Assembly (NCBI RefSeq): GCF_002899715.1
Contig: NZ_PPEK01000003.1
Span: forward strand, 151,235 to 215,234
DNA length: 64,000 bases
Source of the DNA: Enteroscipio rubneri
GTDB taxonomy: Bacteria; Actinomycetota; Coriobacteriia; Coriobacteriales; Eggerthellaceae
Direction of reading: 5' to 3'
Part shown: positions 35,581-45,710 of the stretch, one piece after another
Layout of the letters: each line of letters begins with the position of its first letter
Numbering within the stretch: position 1 is the stretch's first letter
Made by a program: the position numbers and the translations under genes
Notes under the pieces: model-generated
Databases searched by the model: none
What the model was told of the DNA's origin: nothing
Seen by the model: the letters and a program-made list of their open reading frames with translations, nothing else

Positions 35581-36474
35581 ATGTCGCAAGAGCCCCGTTT
35601 CGGCCGTATGATTCCGGCCATGGTTACGCCGTTTGACGAAAACCGGGAGCTCGATCTCGACAAAGCTCAAGCGCTCGCCGTGCGCCTCGTCGACGGCGGC
35701 AGCGACTCGCTCATCATTAACGGCACGACAGGCGAGAGTCCGACTGTGTTCTACCCGCAGAAGATAAAGCTGTTCAGCGCCGTGGTGGAAGCCGTTGGCG
35801 ACCGCGTGCCCGTCATCGCGAACGTCGGTGACAACTGCACAGCCGACACGGTGGACTTCGCCCGCGACGTGGCCAAGCTCGGCGTCGACGGCTTCATGTG
35901 CGTGGTGCCCTACTACAACAAGCCCCCGCAGGAGGGCATGTACCGGCATTTCCGCACCATCGCCAACGCGGTGGAGCTGCCCATCATCCTGTACAACATC
36001 CCGAGCCGCTGCGTGGTGAACATGGAAGCCGAGACCACGCTGCGCCTGGCGCGCGACTGTGCCAACATCGTGGCCGTGAAGGAGGCGTCCGGCAAGATGG
36101 ACCAGGTCAGAACCATCGTAAACGGCGCACCTGAAGGTTTCGCCGTGTACTCCGGCGACGACTCGGCCACGTTCGACATCATGAAGCTGGGCGGTGCCGG
36201 AGTCGTCTCCACCATCGGCAACGTAGCGCCCGCGCGTATGAAGGAGATTGTGGATTTGTGCGCCGCAGGCGACTGGGAGGCCGCAGCCGCGGCCAACGAG
36301 CGCTTGATGCCGCTTATGACAGGGCTGTTCGAGACCTCGAACCCCATCCTCGTCAAAGAGGCATTGAAGCTGCTGGGCTTCCCTGTGGGAGGCGTGCGCC
36401 TGCCACTGGTAGACGCTACGCCGGCGCAGTCCGAGCGTCTCGCGCAGACCATGCGCGACGTGGGAGTGCTTTAA
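35581..36474 (+). CDS. dapA: 4-hydroxy-tetrahydrodipicolinate synthase
   Basis: Condenses pyruvate with aspartate semialdehyde. ATG 35581 with AAGGTGGAC upstream. 297-residue barrel; GRMIPAMVTPFDENREL, NGTTGESPT, Tyr in VVPYYNKPPQEG, Schiff-base Lys in VAVKEASGK. Complete and normal. It lies with dapB, while the pathway's dapF at 53.5 kb is broken. Confidence 0.96.
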   Translation: MSQEPRFGRMIPAMVTPFDENRELDLDKAQALAVRLVDGGSDSLIINGTTGESPTVFYPQKIKLFSAVVEAVGDRVPVIANVGDNCTADTVDFARDVAKLGVDGFMCVVPYYNKPPQEGMYRHFRTIANAVELPIILYNIPSRCVVNMEAETTLRLARDCANIVAVKEASGKMDQVRTIVNGAPEGFAVYSGDDSATFDIMKLGGAGVVSTIGNVAPARMKEIVDLCAAGDWEAAAAANERLMPLMTGLFETSNPILVKEALKLLGFPVGGVRLPLVDATPAQSERLAQTMRDVGVL

Positions 36475-36665
36475 AACACCGCCGCATCGCGGAAGCGCAG
36501 CATCAAAACGGAAGGAAGCGTCGCGCAGGCGACGCATAGACATATAACCGCGCGGAGCGGATCCCCGGATGAAACGCGCCGAAGCGCAATCGACGGGCCG
36601 AGGGCAAGCCGGATCGCCGGCTCCCCGTGCATAGGCAGCCGTTCCCGCCCGAACGAAGGAACGAT

Positions 36666-38543
36666 ATGGAAGAAAGAACCCCGCGATCTCAGCGCGGAAC
36701 TGATCGTACGCGCAAAAGCGCCCCGAAAAACGACCGTTCTAGCCAAGCGTCCGAGGGAACGCGCTCGTACAAGCATGTGAAGCTCGAGCATAAGCGCCCC
36801 CAGCTCTCGAAGGCGGGACAGAGCGGTCAGCAGCGCCAAGGCGGTCAGCAGAACGCTCGGCGCAGCTTCGCCTCCCCTCAGAAGGATCCGAACGCAACAC
36901 TCAAGATCATACCGCTCGGCGGCCTCGACGCCATCGGCAAGAACATGACGGCTTTCGAATGCAAAGGCGATATGATCCTCGACGATGCAGGACTCATGTT
37001 TCCCGATGACAACCATCCTGGCGTCGATCTCATCCTGCCCGATTATACGTATGTGCTTGAGAACGCTGAAAAACTGCGCGGCATCATCATCACACATGGT
37101 CACGAGGACCATACCGGCTCGCTGCCCTATCTCATGAAGGATCTCGACCGGCAGATACCTATCTACGGCACGAAGATGACGCTCGGGCTTATCGAGGGCA
37201 AGTTTGCCGAGCACAAGATCAAGAACGCAAAGCTCGTCGAAATCAAACCCGGAGACCAGGTGAAGCTCGGCTGCTTCACCGCAGAGTTCTTCGCCGTGAA
37301 CCACTCCATTCCCGGAGCGGTGGGCGTGTTCTTCCAAAGCCCTGCCGGCAACGTTTTGCATACGGGCGACTTCAAGCTCGACCAGACGCCGATAGACGGG
37401 GTGACGACCGATTTCGGGGCGCTGTCGAAGTTCAGCGGCATCGGCGTGGATCTCATGATGAGCGACTCCACGAACGCGCAGAACCCCAATTTCACGCCGT
37501 CGGAGGCCGAGGTGGGCAAGGAGCTGGCGAAGATCATCGCGCAGGCGAAGGGGCGCGTCATCATCGCGTCGTTCGCAAGCCACATCCACCGCATGCAACA
37601 AATCTGCGACGCGGCGGTGGCCAACGGCCGCAAGGTAGTGGTCACGGGCCGCTCGATGATCCAGAACACCGATATCGCGCGGCGCTTGGGCTACCTGAGC
37701 ATCAGCGACGCCGACCTCATCGACGCCTACGATCTCAAAGGCATACCAGCAGATCAAGTAGTCATTATGTGCACGGGCAGCCAGGGCGAGCCGCTGTCGG
37801 CGCTCGCACGCATCGCCAACGGCGAGCATCGCACCATCCAGATGGACGAGGGAGACACGGTCATCGTGTCGGCCACGCCGGTTCCCGGCAACGAGAAGGC
37901 GGTCACCCGCGTCATCAACGGTCTGGCCAAGATCGGCGCCGACGTGTACGACAAGAGCCGTGCGCGCGTGCACGTATCGGGGCATGCCGGCGCTGAGGAG
38001 CTGAAGCTCGTGCTGTCCATCGTGCAGCCGAAGGCCTTCATGCCAGTACACGGCGAGGCCACGCACCTGCGCGCCCACGCGAAGCTTGCTGAAGCGACCG
38101 GCGTTCCGCATGAGAACGTGTTCATCTGCGAGAACGGCGAGAGCCTGGAGCTTTCCGCGCGGGGCGTGCGCCGCGGCGCCGTCGTGCAGAGCGGCATCGT
38201 GTTTGTGGACGGCCTCTCGGTAGGGGACACCTCGCAGGGCGTGCTCGATGAGCGCAGCGCCCTCGCAGCCCAGGGTTTCGCATCCGTGGCAGCCGCCATC
38301 TCGGGAAAGCGCAAGAGCCTTGCAGGAGCCGTGCAGCTCGAGATGCACGGCATCACGGGCGGAGACGACGAGTTCCTCGTGCATGAAGCACAGGCTTCGG
38401 TAAAGAGCGCGCTTGAGAGATCGCTTGGCAAAGGCGGCGGTTCGAAGGAGCTCAAGAAGGCCGCCCGCGACGCGCTGCTGTCGCTGCTCTGGGAGCGCAC
38501 GAAGACACGTCCGATGGTCATCGTGAACTTGCTCGAAGTTTAG
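36666..38543 (+). CDS. rnj: ribonuclease J
   Basis: Metallo-beta-lactamase/beta-CASP RNase with 5'-3' exo and endo activity. ATG 36666 after GAAGGAACG. About 75 basic, disordered N-terminal residues come first (common in actinobacterial RNase J), then LGGLDAIGKNM, metal motif THGHEDHTGSLPYLM, NHSIPGAVG, HTGDFKLDQTP, SDSTNAQ and VHVSGHAG. 625 residues. dapA-rnj-ftsK order is conserved. Confidence 0.95.
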   Translation: MEERTPRSQRGTDRTRKSAPKNDRSSQASEGTRSYKHVKLEHKRPQLSKAGQSGQQRQGGQQNARRSFASPQKDPNATLKIIPLGGLDAIGKNMTAFECKGDMILDDAGLMFPDDNHPGVDLILPDYTYVLENAEKLRGIIITHGHEDHTGSLPYLMKDLDRQIPIYGTKMTLGLIEGKFAEHKIKNAKLVEIKPGDQVKLGCFTAEFFAVNHSIPGAVGVFFQSPAGNVLHTGDFKLDQTPIDGVTTDFGALSKFSGIGVDLMMSDSTNAQNPNFTPSEAEVGKELAKIIAQAKGRVIIASFASHIHRMQQICDAAVANGRKVVVTGRSMIQNTDIARRLGYLSISDADLIDAYDLKGIPADQVVIMCTGSQGEPLSALARIANGEHRTIQMDEGDTVIVSATPVPGNEKAVTRVINGLAKIGADVYDKSRARVHVSGHAGAEELKLVLSIVQPKAFMPVHGEATHLRAHAKLAEATGVPHENVFICENGESLELSARGVRRGAVVQSGIVFVDGLSVGDTSQGVLDERSALAAQGFASVAAAISGKRKSLAGAVQLEMHGITGGDDEFLVHEAQASVKSALERSLGKGGGSKELKKAARDALLSLLWERTKTRPMVIVNLLEV

Positions 38544-38639
38544 GCTATAATGGCCGAAACGCACCCTGGAGGAGCCTGTTCGGCGTCGTGGCGCATGGCT
38601 TCTCGAAACGCAGATCAAACGCAGCAAAAGGAGTAGGGC

Positions 38640-41183
38640 GTGGCCCGTCAATCAGCATCCGCTACCAAATCGAAGGCGAAAGCGCGCCCCTCGTCGCCCG
38701 CCAAGCATAAGGGCCGCGCGGCGTCGCCTTCCGAGAAGGCGACGAAGAACGGAAAAGGCGCGCGCCCGGAAGTCGAGGATCGGCGTCTGCTCGATGAGCG
38801 GACCCGGCGTGACATCGCGGGCGTCGCCTTCGCTGTATTGGCGGTTGTGCTGTTCGTGGCGGCCGTGCTGCCTGCGAATGCGCTCGTCACGTCGTTCGTC
38901 TCGACCGCCCTGCACCTCACGCTCGGACTGGGCGCCTATCTGTTGCCGTTCCTGCTCCTCATCGTCGGCGCGAGCTTCCTCGCACGCTTCGAGCGGGAAC
39001 GTGTTCCTTTGCGTGTGGCCGTGGGTCTCGTCTTGATCTTTGTCGCCGTGCTCGCGCTGCTGGCGCTGTTCACCCCCGAGGGCGGTTCCGATCCGGCCGC
39101 GCTCCTGTTCGAACCCGATCAGCTGTCCGCGCGGGGCGGCTACGTGGGAGCGGGCATCGCCTGGGCGGGCCTGATGCTGTTCGGCCAGGTCATCTCATGC
39201 ATCATTATGTTCGGTGTGATTGCAGTTGGACTTCTTGTCATCGGTTTCTCGCTTTCGGGCCTTGTTGAGCGCGTGCAGGACGCGCGCCGGGCTCGGGCCG
39301 AAGACGGCGACAGCGTCCTCCCGGCGCCCCCATTCGCCCGCGTAAGCCGCTCGGGCGCTGCGAAACCCCCTATCATTCCCATCATGGGAGAAGCGCAGGA
39401 AGCGGCAGCGACAAGCGCGCTGCCACGCGGCCTCAACGCAGGCGACTCCTCGGGTCGCCGCTCCAAGCCGCGGCGCGCATCCCAACCGCTGGCGACGCAG
39501 GAGCTGCCCGGCCGTGCAGCCCGAAGCGAGGAAACGGAAGCTGAACCCGCACAGATGCTTACGCGCAAGCTCGGAAGCAAACGGGGCGAATCCTCGAGCA
39601 AGCCGGAGAAGACTGCGGCCGCCCCGTCGAACTCCACGCCGCTCGCAGCGCCGCGACCTGCCGACGGGTTCGAGCTACCTCCCCTGGATCTGCTGGCTAC
39701 CTCCAAGAACACCAAGAAGGATCAGGCTTCCGACGCCGAGCTGAAAGAAACGGCGGCCTGCTTGCAAGAGACGCTCGAAGATTTCAGCATCATGGCCGAG
39801 GTCGTGGGCTGGGTTGCCGGGCCGACGGTCACTCTGTTCAAGGTGGATCTGCCTGCAGGCGTGCGCGTTAGCCGCATCACGGCCCTCGAGGACGACATCG
39901 CGCTCGCGCTCGCTGCTCCCGGAGTGCGCATCTTTGCGCCGATCCCCGGTACGAACTATGTCGGCATCGAAGTGCCCAACCGAACGCGGCAAAACGTGCT
40001 TTTGGGCGACGTGCTCAAAGATGCAGGCGCCGGCCCGCTGCAAATCGCCATCGGAAAAGACGTCGAAGGACGCTCCATCGTATCCGATTTGGCAAAGATG
40101 CCGCACCTCCTCATCGGCGGTACCACCGGATCCGGCAAATCGGTGTCCATCAATGCCATGATCATGTCTATCCTCATGCGCGCCACCCCCGCCGAGGTGC
40201 GCTTCATCATGGTTGACCCCAAGCGCGTCGAGTTCACGCCCTACAACGGCATCCCGCATCTCTATGTGCCGGTGGTCACCGAACCTCGCGAGGCCGCGAG
40301 CGCGCTATCGTGGGGAGTGGCGGAAATGGAGCGGCGCCTTAAGGTGTTCAGCAAGGCGGGCGCACGCAATATCGGGCAGTACAACGCAAAGGTCCAGGCA
40401 GAAATCGCCGCACAGGAGAAGGCGCGCGAAGCCGGCGAAGAGCCTCCCGCGGGCGAGCTGGGCGCGGAACTGCCTTACATCGTTATCATCATCGACGAGC
40501 TTGCCGACCTCATGATGAACGTCGGCAAGGAGGTGGAGTTTTCCATCAGCCGCATCGCGCAGCTGGCGCGCGCGGCTGGCATCCATCTCATCGTGGCCAC
40601 GCAGCGCCCCTCCACGAATGTGGTGACGGGTCTCATCAAGGCGAACATCACGAACCGCATCGCGTTCAACGTGGCCAGCGGAATCGACAGCCGCGTGGTT
40701 CTCGATACACCGGGTGCAGAAAACCTCATCGGGCTGGGCGACCTTTTGCTGTCGAAGCCCGAATACGCCAAACCTCAACGCATCCAGGGCTGCTACGTAT
40801 CCGAAGACGAGATCAATGCGGTCGTCGGCATGCTCAAGAAGCAGGGCGAACCCGAGTACCACTCGGAGATTCTTGCGACGAACCTCATCACGCTCGGAGC
40901 GTCCCAGCCTGACGGCAGCGGCGGGTCCGGCTCTTCGGACGACCCGCTTATTTGGGAGGCAGCCGAGATCGTCGTCTCGAGCGGCTTGGGTTCAACATCG
41001 AACATCCAGCGACGCCTCAAAGTGGGCTATTCGCGCGCAGGGCGTATAATGGACATGTTGGAGGAGAAGGGCGTTGTGGGCCCGCCGAACGGCAGCAAGC
41101 CCCGCGACGTGCTCGTGGACGCCATGGAACTCGAGACGCTGAAGGCCTTCGAGGCCAACGATGGTTCGGGACCGGACAAGTGA
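38640..41183 (+). CDS. ftsK: DNA translocase FtsK/SpoIIIE
   Basis: Septal DNA pump. GTG start after AAGGAG. 847 residues: basic N-terminus, four membrane segments between about 58 and 200, a variable linker, then the motor with Walker A GGTTGSGKSVSINAM at about 492 and Walker B IVIIIDELADLMM, and a C-terminal gamma winged helix (IQRRLKVGYSRAGRIMDMLE). Complete. Confidence 0.96.
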   Translation: MARQSASATKSKAKARPSSPAKHKGRAASPSEKATKNGKGARPEVEDRRLLDERTRRDIAGVAFAVLAVVLFVAAVLPANALVTSFVSTALHLTLGLGAYLLPFLLLIVGASFLARFERERVPLRVAVGLVLIFVAVLALLALFTPEGGSDPAALLFEPDQLSARGGYVGAGIAWAGLMLFGQVISCIIMFGVIAVGLLVIGFSLSGLVERVQDARRARAEDGDSVLPAPPFARVSRSGAAKPPIIPIMGEAQEAAATSALPRGLNAGDSSGRRSKPRRASQPLATQELPGRAARSEETEAEPAQMLTRKLGSKRGESSSKPEKTAAAPSNSTPLAAPRPADGFELPPLDLLATSKNTKKDQASDAELKETAACLQETLEDFSIMAEVVGWVAGPTVTLFKVDLPAGVRVSRITALEDDIALALAAPGVRIFAPIPGTNYVGIEVPNRTRQNVLLGDVLKDAGAGPLQIAIGKDVEGRSIVSDLAKMPHLLIGGTTGSGKSVSINAMIMSILMRATPAEVRFIMVDPKRVEFTPYNGIPHLYVPVVTEPREAASALSWGVAEMERRLKVFSKAGARNIGQYNAKVQAEIAAQEKAREAGEEPPAGELGAELPYIVIIIDELADLMMNVGKEVEFSISRIAQLARAAGIHLIVATQRPSTNVVTGLIKANITNRIAFNVASGIDSRVVLDTPGAENLIGLGDLLLSKPEYAKPQRIQGCYVSEDEINAVVGMLKKQGEPEYHSEILATNLITLGASQPDGSGGSGSSDDPLIWEAAEIVVSSGLGSTSNIQRRLKVGYSRAGRIMDMLEEKGVVGPPNGSKPRDVLVDAMELETLKAFEANDGSGPDK

Positions 41184-41196
41184 CGAGGTGGCGCAG

Positions 41197-42249
41197 GTGA
41201 CATTCGGAACGATTCTGCGGGACGCCCGCGAACGCAAGGGCTACGACCTGGCATCGGCCGCTCGGCGGCTGCGCATTCGCCCCGATATCCTCCGTGCCAT
41301 CGAGGAGGGCGATTTCGCGTCCATGCCCCCGCGTGGCTACACGCGCAACATGGTGAACGCCTACGCTCGTCTCGTCGGGCTTAACCCGACCGAGCTTACG
41401 CGTATGTACCTCGATGAGGCCTATGCATATCAGGTAGGAAGGGCTCGCAACCAAGCACAACCGGCCACAGGCTTCAATATGGGCGGATCATCGCGCACGA
41501 GGGCATCCCGCCAGCGCGACCACGGCGCAGAGCAAGAGCGCGAGCGGGAACCCCGGCAGAACGCATTCGGACGCACGCTCTACGATGACCGGCACGACTA
41601 CGGGACGCGTGCGGGAGGGTCTTCGCGCCTGTATTCCGAGGACCGCACACATCCTAGCCGCCATGGGGCGCTGCCGAGCACCCAATACACGAACTTTTAC
41701 GCGGGGCCGAAGGCGACAGGCGCTGTGCAGTCGAAGCTTCCGTTCATCGTAGCCGGTGCTGGCGTGCTCGTGCTGCTTCTTGTCGTACTGCTGCTCGTAT
41801 TCAGCTGCGGGAACAAGGAGTCCGAGTCGGATGTTCCGAACGTCCCTATCACCGGGTTGACCGACACGACGCAGCAGGGTGGAGGCGACGAGGGCGGTGA
41901 GCCGCAGCCTGCTCCGGTCGCAACACCGCCATCGAAGGCGACGTTCTCCTATCAGGTGGCCGACGGAAGCACCGCATACATCGAAGTGTACGAAGGCGAC
42001 GGCGGCGCCACGGTAGCCGAAGACATCTCCGGCCCGGCCGAGCGTTCGTTCGACGTCTCCAGCACGCTCAAGTTCGTCACCACCAATCCCGAGGCAGTGA
42101 CGATATCCGTCGACGGGGCGGAGGTCGAACCGACCGACGAGCGGGGATCGGGCGTCTACAGCTACACGGTAGACTTCGCCGCTATCCTCGCCCAATGGAA
42201 CGAAGAGCACGCCGGCGACGACGGAGGAGCGGATCCTGCGGCGTCCTGA
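41197..42249 (+). CDS. RodZ-like helix-turn-helix membrane protein
   Basis: GTG 41197 is chosen because GAGG lies eight bases upstream and the family begins at TFGTILRDARERKG; ATG 41161 inside ftsK is the alternative. 350 residues: HTH_25-type domain at about 2-65 (DILRAIEEGDFASMPPRGYT), charged linker, one membrane helix at about 180-203, and an outer beta domain ending with VSVDG/YSYTVDF-type strands as in RodZ C-termini. Position between ftsK and pgsA matches B. subtilis ymfM. Likely linked to cell shape. Confidence 0.82.
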   Translation: MTFGTILRDARERKGYDLASAARRLRIRPDILRAIEEGDFASMPPRGYTRNMVNAYARLVGLNPTELTRMYLDEAYAYQVGRARNQAQPATGFNMGGSSRTRASRQRDHGAEQEREREPRQNAFGRTLYDDRHDYGTRAGGSSRLYSEDRTHPSRHGALPSTQYTNFYAGPKATGAVQSKLPFIVAGAGVLVLLLVVLLLVFSCGNKESESDVPNVPITGLTDTTQQGGGDEGGEPQPAPVATPPSKATFSYQVADGSTAYIEVYEGDGGATVAEDISGPAERSFDVSSTLKFVTTNPEAVTISVDGAEVEPTDERGSGVYSYTVDFAAILAQWNEEHAGDDGGADPAAS

Positions 42250-42339
42250 CCGAATCTCGCCGCCGCTGCTGTGGAACCCCTCTGAAAGAGCGGGTCGGAG
42301 CCTCGAAAATGCGCTATGCTGTGCGCGAGCAAATCATGA

Positions 42340-42361
42340 GCGGCCCGCCAGCGCGGGCCGC
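42340..42361 (+). terminator. hairpin before the YajQ-like gene
   Basis: GCGGCCCGC-CAGC-GCGGGCCGC, perfect nine-base stem, no T run. May be a terminator of the upstream transcript or a leader structure. Confidence 0.45.
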
Positions 42362-42382
42362 CTTGTACGGAAGGGAGCACTC

Positions 42383-42880
42383 ATGGCGAAGGAATCCAGT
42401 TTCGACGTCGTATCCACCGTGGACATGCAAGAGGTTGACAATGCCTTCCAGCAGGCTAAGAAGGAGTTGTCGCAGCGCTACGACCTCAAAGACTCGGGTG
42501 CAGAGATATCGCTCGATAAAGCGGGCAAAGCCATTACGGTGGCGGCGCCGGCCGATTTTGTAGCGAAGCAGGTCATTGACGTCATCAGCTCGAAGTTCGT
42601 GCGCCGCGGCATCGATCTAACCGCTGTCAAGTGGAGCGATCCAGAAGCGGCTGCCGGTCAAAGCGTGCGCCAGAAAGCCACCATCGTCGAGGGCATCGAC
42701 AAGGAGGTGGCAAGCAGGATTAACAAGGATATAAAAGCCACGAAAATGAAGGTGAAGGTGCAGATCGAAGGCGACAAACTGCGCGTCAGCTCGCCGTCGC
42801 GCGACGCGCTTCAGGAAGTTATCGCCTTTTTGAAAAACAACGACTACGGTCAGCCGCTTCAGTATGTCAACTACCGCTAG
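42383..42880 (+). CDS. YajQ-family nucleotide-binding protein
   Basis: 165 residues; starts SSFDVVSTVDMQEVDNA, with QRYDLKDSG, ATIVEGIDKEVASRINKDIK and DALQEVIAFLK, all hallmark blocks of the YajQ (UPF0234) family. Homologues bind cyclic di-GMP or nucleic acid; the precise role here is unknown. GGAAGGGAG precedes the ATG. Confidence 0.93.
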   Translation: MAKESSFDVVSTVDMQEVDNAFQQAKKELSQRYDLKDSGAEISLDKAGKAITVAAPADFVAKQVIDVISSKFVRRGIDLTAVKWSDPEAAAGQSVRQKATIVEGIDKEVASRINKDIKATKMKVKVQIEGDKLRVSSPSRDALQEVIAFLKNNDYGQPLQYVNYR

Positions 42881-42895
42881 GACGGTCGCTTCATC

Positions 42896-44293
42896 ATGAT
42901 ACCTTCACCTGATGCGACACCCGAATCGCCGCGCGTCGCGTTCGTCACGCTCGGATGCGCAAAGAACGAGGTGGATACGGAACACATGCGCACGCAGCTT
43001 ATCAGTGCAGGATTCATGATCGAGGACGATCCGGCCTGTGCCGACGCTGTAGTGGTGAACACCTGCTCGTTCATTCAGAGCGCCACCGAGGAGAGCCTCG
43101 AAGCCATCTTCGATGTGGCGGGACTTGCCAACATCGCAGCAGGTGCCCCGCTCATCGTTGCAGGATGCATGCCTGCACGTTATGGTGACGATCTGGCTGA
43201 CGAGCTTGTCGAAGCGCAGGCGTTCGTCCCCTGCAGCCGCGAGGATGACATAGCCTTGGTGCTCGCGAAAGCCTTGGGGCGCCAGCTCGAGCATCGCGCA
43301 TTGTCCTGCTCGCCGCGTTCCGTCACACCGTCAAGCGAAAGCGCTCCTGTCATCCCGGATGGAGCGTTTCCAGACGCGCAAACGGATGACTTTTCTTGGG
43401 CAGCGCATCGAAGAGCGCCCTTTGCCTACGTGAAGATATCCGACGGCTGCGACCGCTTTTGCTCGTACTGCACCATCCCGTTCATTCGCGGTCGCTATCA
43501 CAGCTTCCCCTTTGCTCACGTACGTGCGGAGGTTGCAGCGCACGCCGCCGCAGGTACGCGCGAAATCGTGCTCATCGCGCAAGACACGGGGCGCTGGGGC
43601 GAGGACTTCGATGACGCCTCGTCGCTTGCCGAACTCGTATCCGCGCTGGCGGAGGAGTTTCCCGACGTGTGGTTCCGCGTCCTATACCTCCAACCGGAAG
43701 GCGTGACCGACGATTATCTTGAGGCAGTCGCGTCACACGCCAACGTGTGCCCCTATTTCGACATTCCGCTCCAGCACGTCGATGCGGGCATCCTGCGCGC
43801 TATGAACCGCACAGGATCGCGCGAGGAGTTCCGCTCGCTTGTGGAGCACGTGCTGTCGCGCGTGCCGGACGCCACGCTGCGCACGACGCTCATCGCCGGC
43901 TTCCCCGGCGAGACGGACGAGCAGTTCGAAGAGCTGTGCGCTTTCGTCGAGGAAGGCCTGTTCGACTACGTGGGCGTATTTCCGTTTTCACGAGAAGAGG
44001 GCACGCGCGCCTTCGATCTGCCTGGCCAGGTGGATGAGGACGAAAAGGCCGACCGTGCGCAGCGTTTGCGCGATCTGGCCGACACCGTCTGCTGCCCGCG
44101 CATTGCCGCGCGCGTCGGACGCGAGATGGACGTGCTTGTGGAAGGCGTCGAAGAAGACGGCCAGCTGTTCGGACGCGCTATGTGCCAGGCTCCCGAAGTT
44201 GACGGCGTCACGTACCTCGCTGCAGGCGAAGCGGGAGATATCCGCCGCGTCGTCATAACCGACACGCTGCTCTACGAAATGGAAGGGGAGTGA
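42896..44293 (+). CDS. rimO: ribosomal protein S12 methylthiotransferase RimO
   Basis: Radical SAM enzyme that methylthiolates Asp89 of S12. 465 residues: TLGCAKNEVDTEHM, VVNTCSFIQSATEES, VAGCMPARYGDD; radical SAM CDRFCSYCTIPFIRG; C-terminal TRAM region. About 45 residues of poorly conserved insert separate the two halves (around HRALSCSPRSVTPSSE). The LGCAKN and TIPFIRG signatures identify RimO. pgsA-cinA starts four bases after the stop. Confidence 0.94.
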   Translation: MIPSPDATPESPRVAFVTLGCAKNEVDTEHMRTQLISAGFMIEDDPACADAVVVNTCSFIQSATEESLEAIFDVAGLANIAAGAPLIVAGCMPARYGDDLADELVEAQAFVPCSREDDIALVLAKALGRQLEHRALSCSPRSVTPSSESAPVIPDGAFPDAQTDDFSWAAHRRAPFAYVKISDGCDRFCSYCTIPFIRGRYHSFPFAHVRAEVAAHAAAGTREIVLIAQDTGRWGEDFDDASSLAELVSALAEEFPDVWFRVLYLQPEGVTDDYLEAVASHANVCPYFDIPLQHVDAGILRAMNRTGSREEFRSLVEHVLSRVPDATLRTTLIAGFPGETDEQFEELCAFVEEGLFDYVGVFPFSREEGTRAFDLPGQVDEDEKADRAQRLRDLADTVCCPRIAARVGREMDVLVEGVEEDGQLFGRAMCQAPEVDGVTYLAAGEAGDIRRVVITDTLLYEMEGE

Positions 44294-44297
44294 GGCG

Positions 44298-45551
44298 ATG
44301 ACTCCGAATGGCGCTGCGCACGAGCGGCTTTGGACTCCGGCGAACATCGTCACATTGCTGCGCATCTGCCTCGTGCCCGTGTTCGTCGTCGCCATCATTA
44401 GTCCGTGGCCGGCCTACTTCCCGTTCTGGCCGGATGCCGAGACGGCTAAGCCATGGGTTGCCGCTGGCATCTTCATCCTCCTGGCCGCCACCGACGGGCT
44501 CGACGGGTATCTGGCCCGCAGCCGCGGCGAGGTGACGAACTTCGGAAAGTTTATCGACCCCCTGGCTGACAAGATCCTTGTGGCAGCGGCGCTGCTCGCG
44601 CTGATCGAACTGGGGGTTCTGCCCTCATGGGTGGCGCTCGTCATCCTCGCGCGCGAGTTTATCGTCTCAGGCATTCGCATGGTTGCGGCAAGCCAGGGCG
44701 TGGTCATAGCCGCCAGCTGGTACGGCAAAGCGAAGACGGTCACGCAGATCGTCGCCATCGTCTTGTTCATCGTCAAGGACAGCGTGGTCATCACCGATCC
44801 GCAGGGTGTGCTACACAACCCTCTCTACCTCTTCTCATGGGCTGTCATGCTGGCAGCGCTCGCGCTTACCATCGTCTCGATGCTCGACTACTTCGTAAAG
44901 GCCAAAGAACTGCTGGGCTTCACTCCGTCGGGTCGGCGCGCTGCGCGCGTCGAGGAACATGACGCCGGACAACCCGATTCGATATTCCTCGACGAGGCCG
45001 AGCAGCGGGTTCTTTCTGACGACATGGTCGCGAGCATCGAACTCGAGGCACTGAATGCGCTGGCGACGACGGTGCTCTCGGCTGCATGTGCCGCCGGCAG
45101 GACCATCGGTACCGCCGAAAGCCTAACCGGCGGTCTGATCGCCGCTACGCTCGTCAACGTGCCGGGAAGTTCCGAATCCGTAACGGGGGGCGTGGTGAGC
45201 TACACCGAGGACGTGAAACACGGGATTCTCGGCGTTGGCCGCGAGACGCTTGCACTCTGCGGCCCGGTCAGCGAGGAGACTGCTTGCGCCATGGCTGAGG
45301 GGGCCCGCCGCCAACTTGGCTGCGATATCGCGGTTTCGGCGACCGGAATTGCCGGTCCGGGAGGAGCCGAGCCGGGCAAGCCGGTGGGAACCGTGTGGAT
45401 CGGCCGTGCCGATACGGCGCTCACCTGCGCCCGCTGCTGCCATTTTCCCGGCACGCGCGAGCAGGTGCGCCTGCTCACCGTGCGCGCGGCGCTTGAGTTT
45501 CTGCTGGAGGTCCTCGAGGGTGCGGCCGCAGATAGCCTGCGCGATCGTTGA
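44298..45551 (+). CDS. pgsA: PgsA-CinA fusion: phosphatidylglycerophosphate synthase plus nicotinamide-nucleotide amidase domain
   Basis: One 417-residue reading frame joins two enzymes. Residues 1-200: multi-pass CDP-alcohol phosphotransferase with the motif DGLDGYLARSRGEVTNFGKF (DGxDGxxAR...G...D) and PLADKILVAA, i.e. PgsA, making phosphatidylglycerophosphate. Residues about 245-417: CinA C-terminal/PncC domain with TAESLTGGLIAATLVN, GGVVSYTEDVKHGILGV and ATGIAGPGGAEPGKPVG, which deamidates NMN. In Bacillota pgsA and cinA are neighbouring genes upstream of recA; here they are fused. The CinA N-terminal domain is absent. Confidence 0.92.
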   Translation: MTPNGAAHERLWTPANIVTLLRICLVPVFVVAIISPWPAYFPFWPDAETAKPWVAAGIFILLAATDGLDGYLARSRGEVTNFGKFIDPLADKILVAAALLALIELGVLPSWVALVILAREFIVSGIRMVAASQGVVIAASWYGKAKTVTQIVAIVLFIVKDSVVITDPQGVLHNPLYLFSWAVMLAALALTIVSMLDYFVKAKELLGFTPSGRRAARVEEHDAGQPDSIFLDEAEQRVLSDDMVASIELEALNALATTVLSAACAAGRTIGTAESLTGGLIAATLVNVPGSSESVTGGVVSYTEDVKHGILGVGRETLALCGPVSEETACAMAEGARRQLGCDIAVSATGIAGPGGAEPGKPVGTVWIGRADTALTCARCCHFPGTREQVRLLTVRAALEFLLEVLEGAAADSLRDR

Positions 45552-45710
45552 GCCTTTCCTTCGCCGATAATCCGCTAGCTGCGCGCTTGATGTGCGCTGG
45601 AAGCGCATTCGATTCCGACGGATCAGCAGGCAATACATGCAAGATGCCGGCCATCTGCGCGCTGAGAGGACACGCTATGCTGGTTTGGCAAGCTCGTTTC
45701 GCGAAAATGC

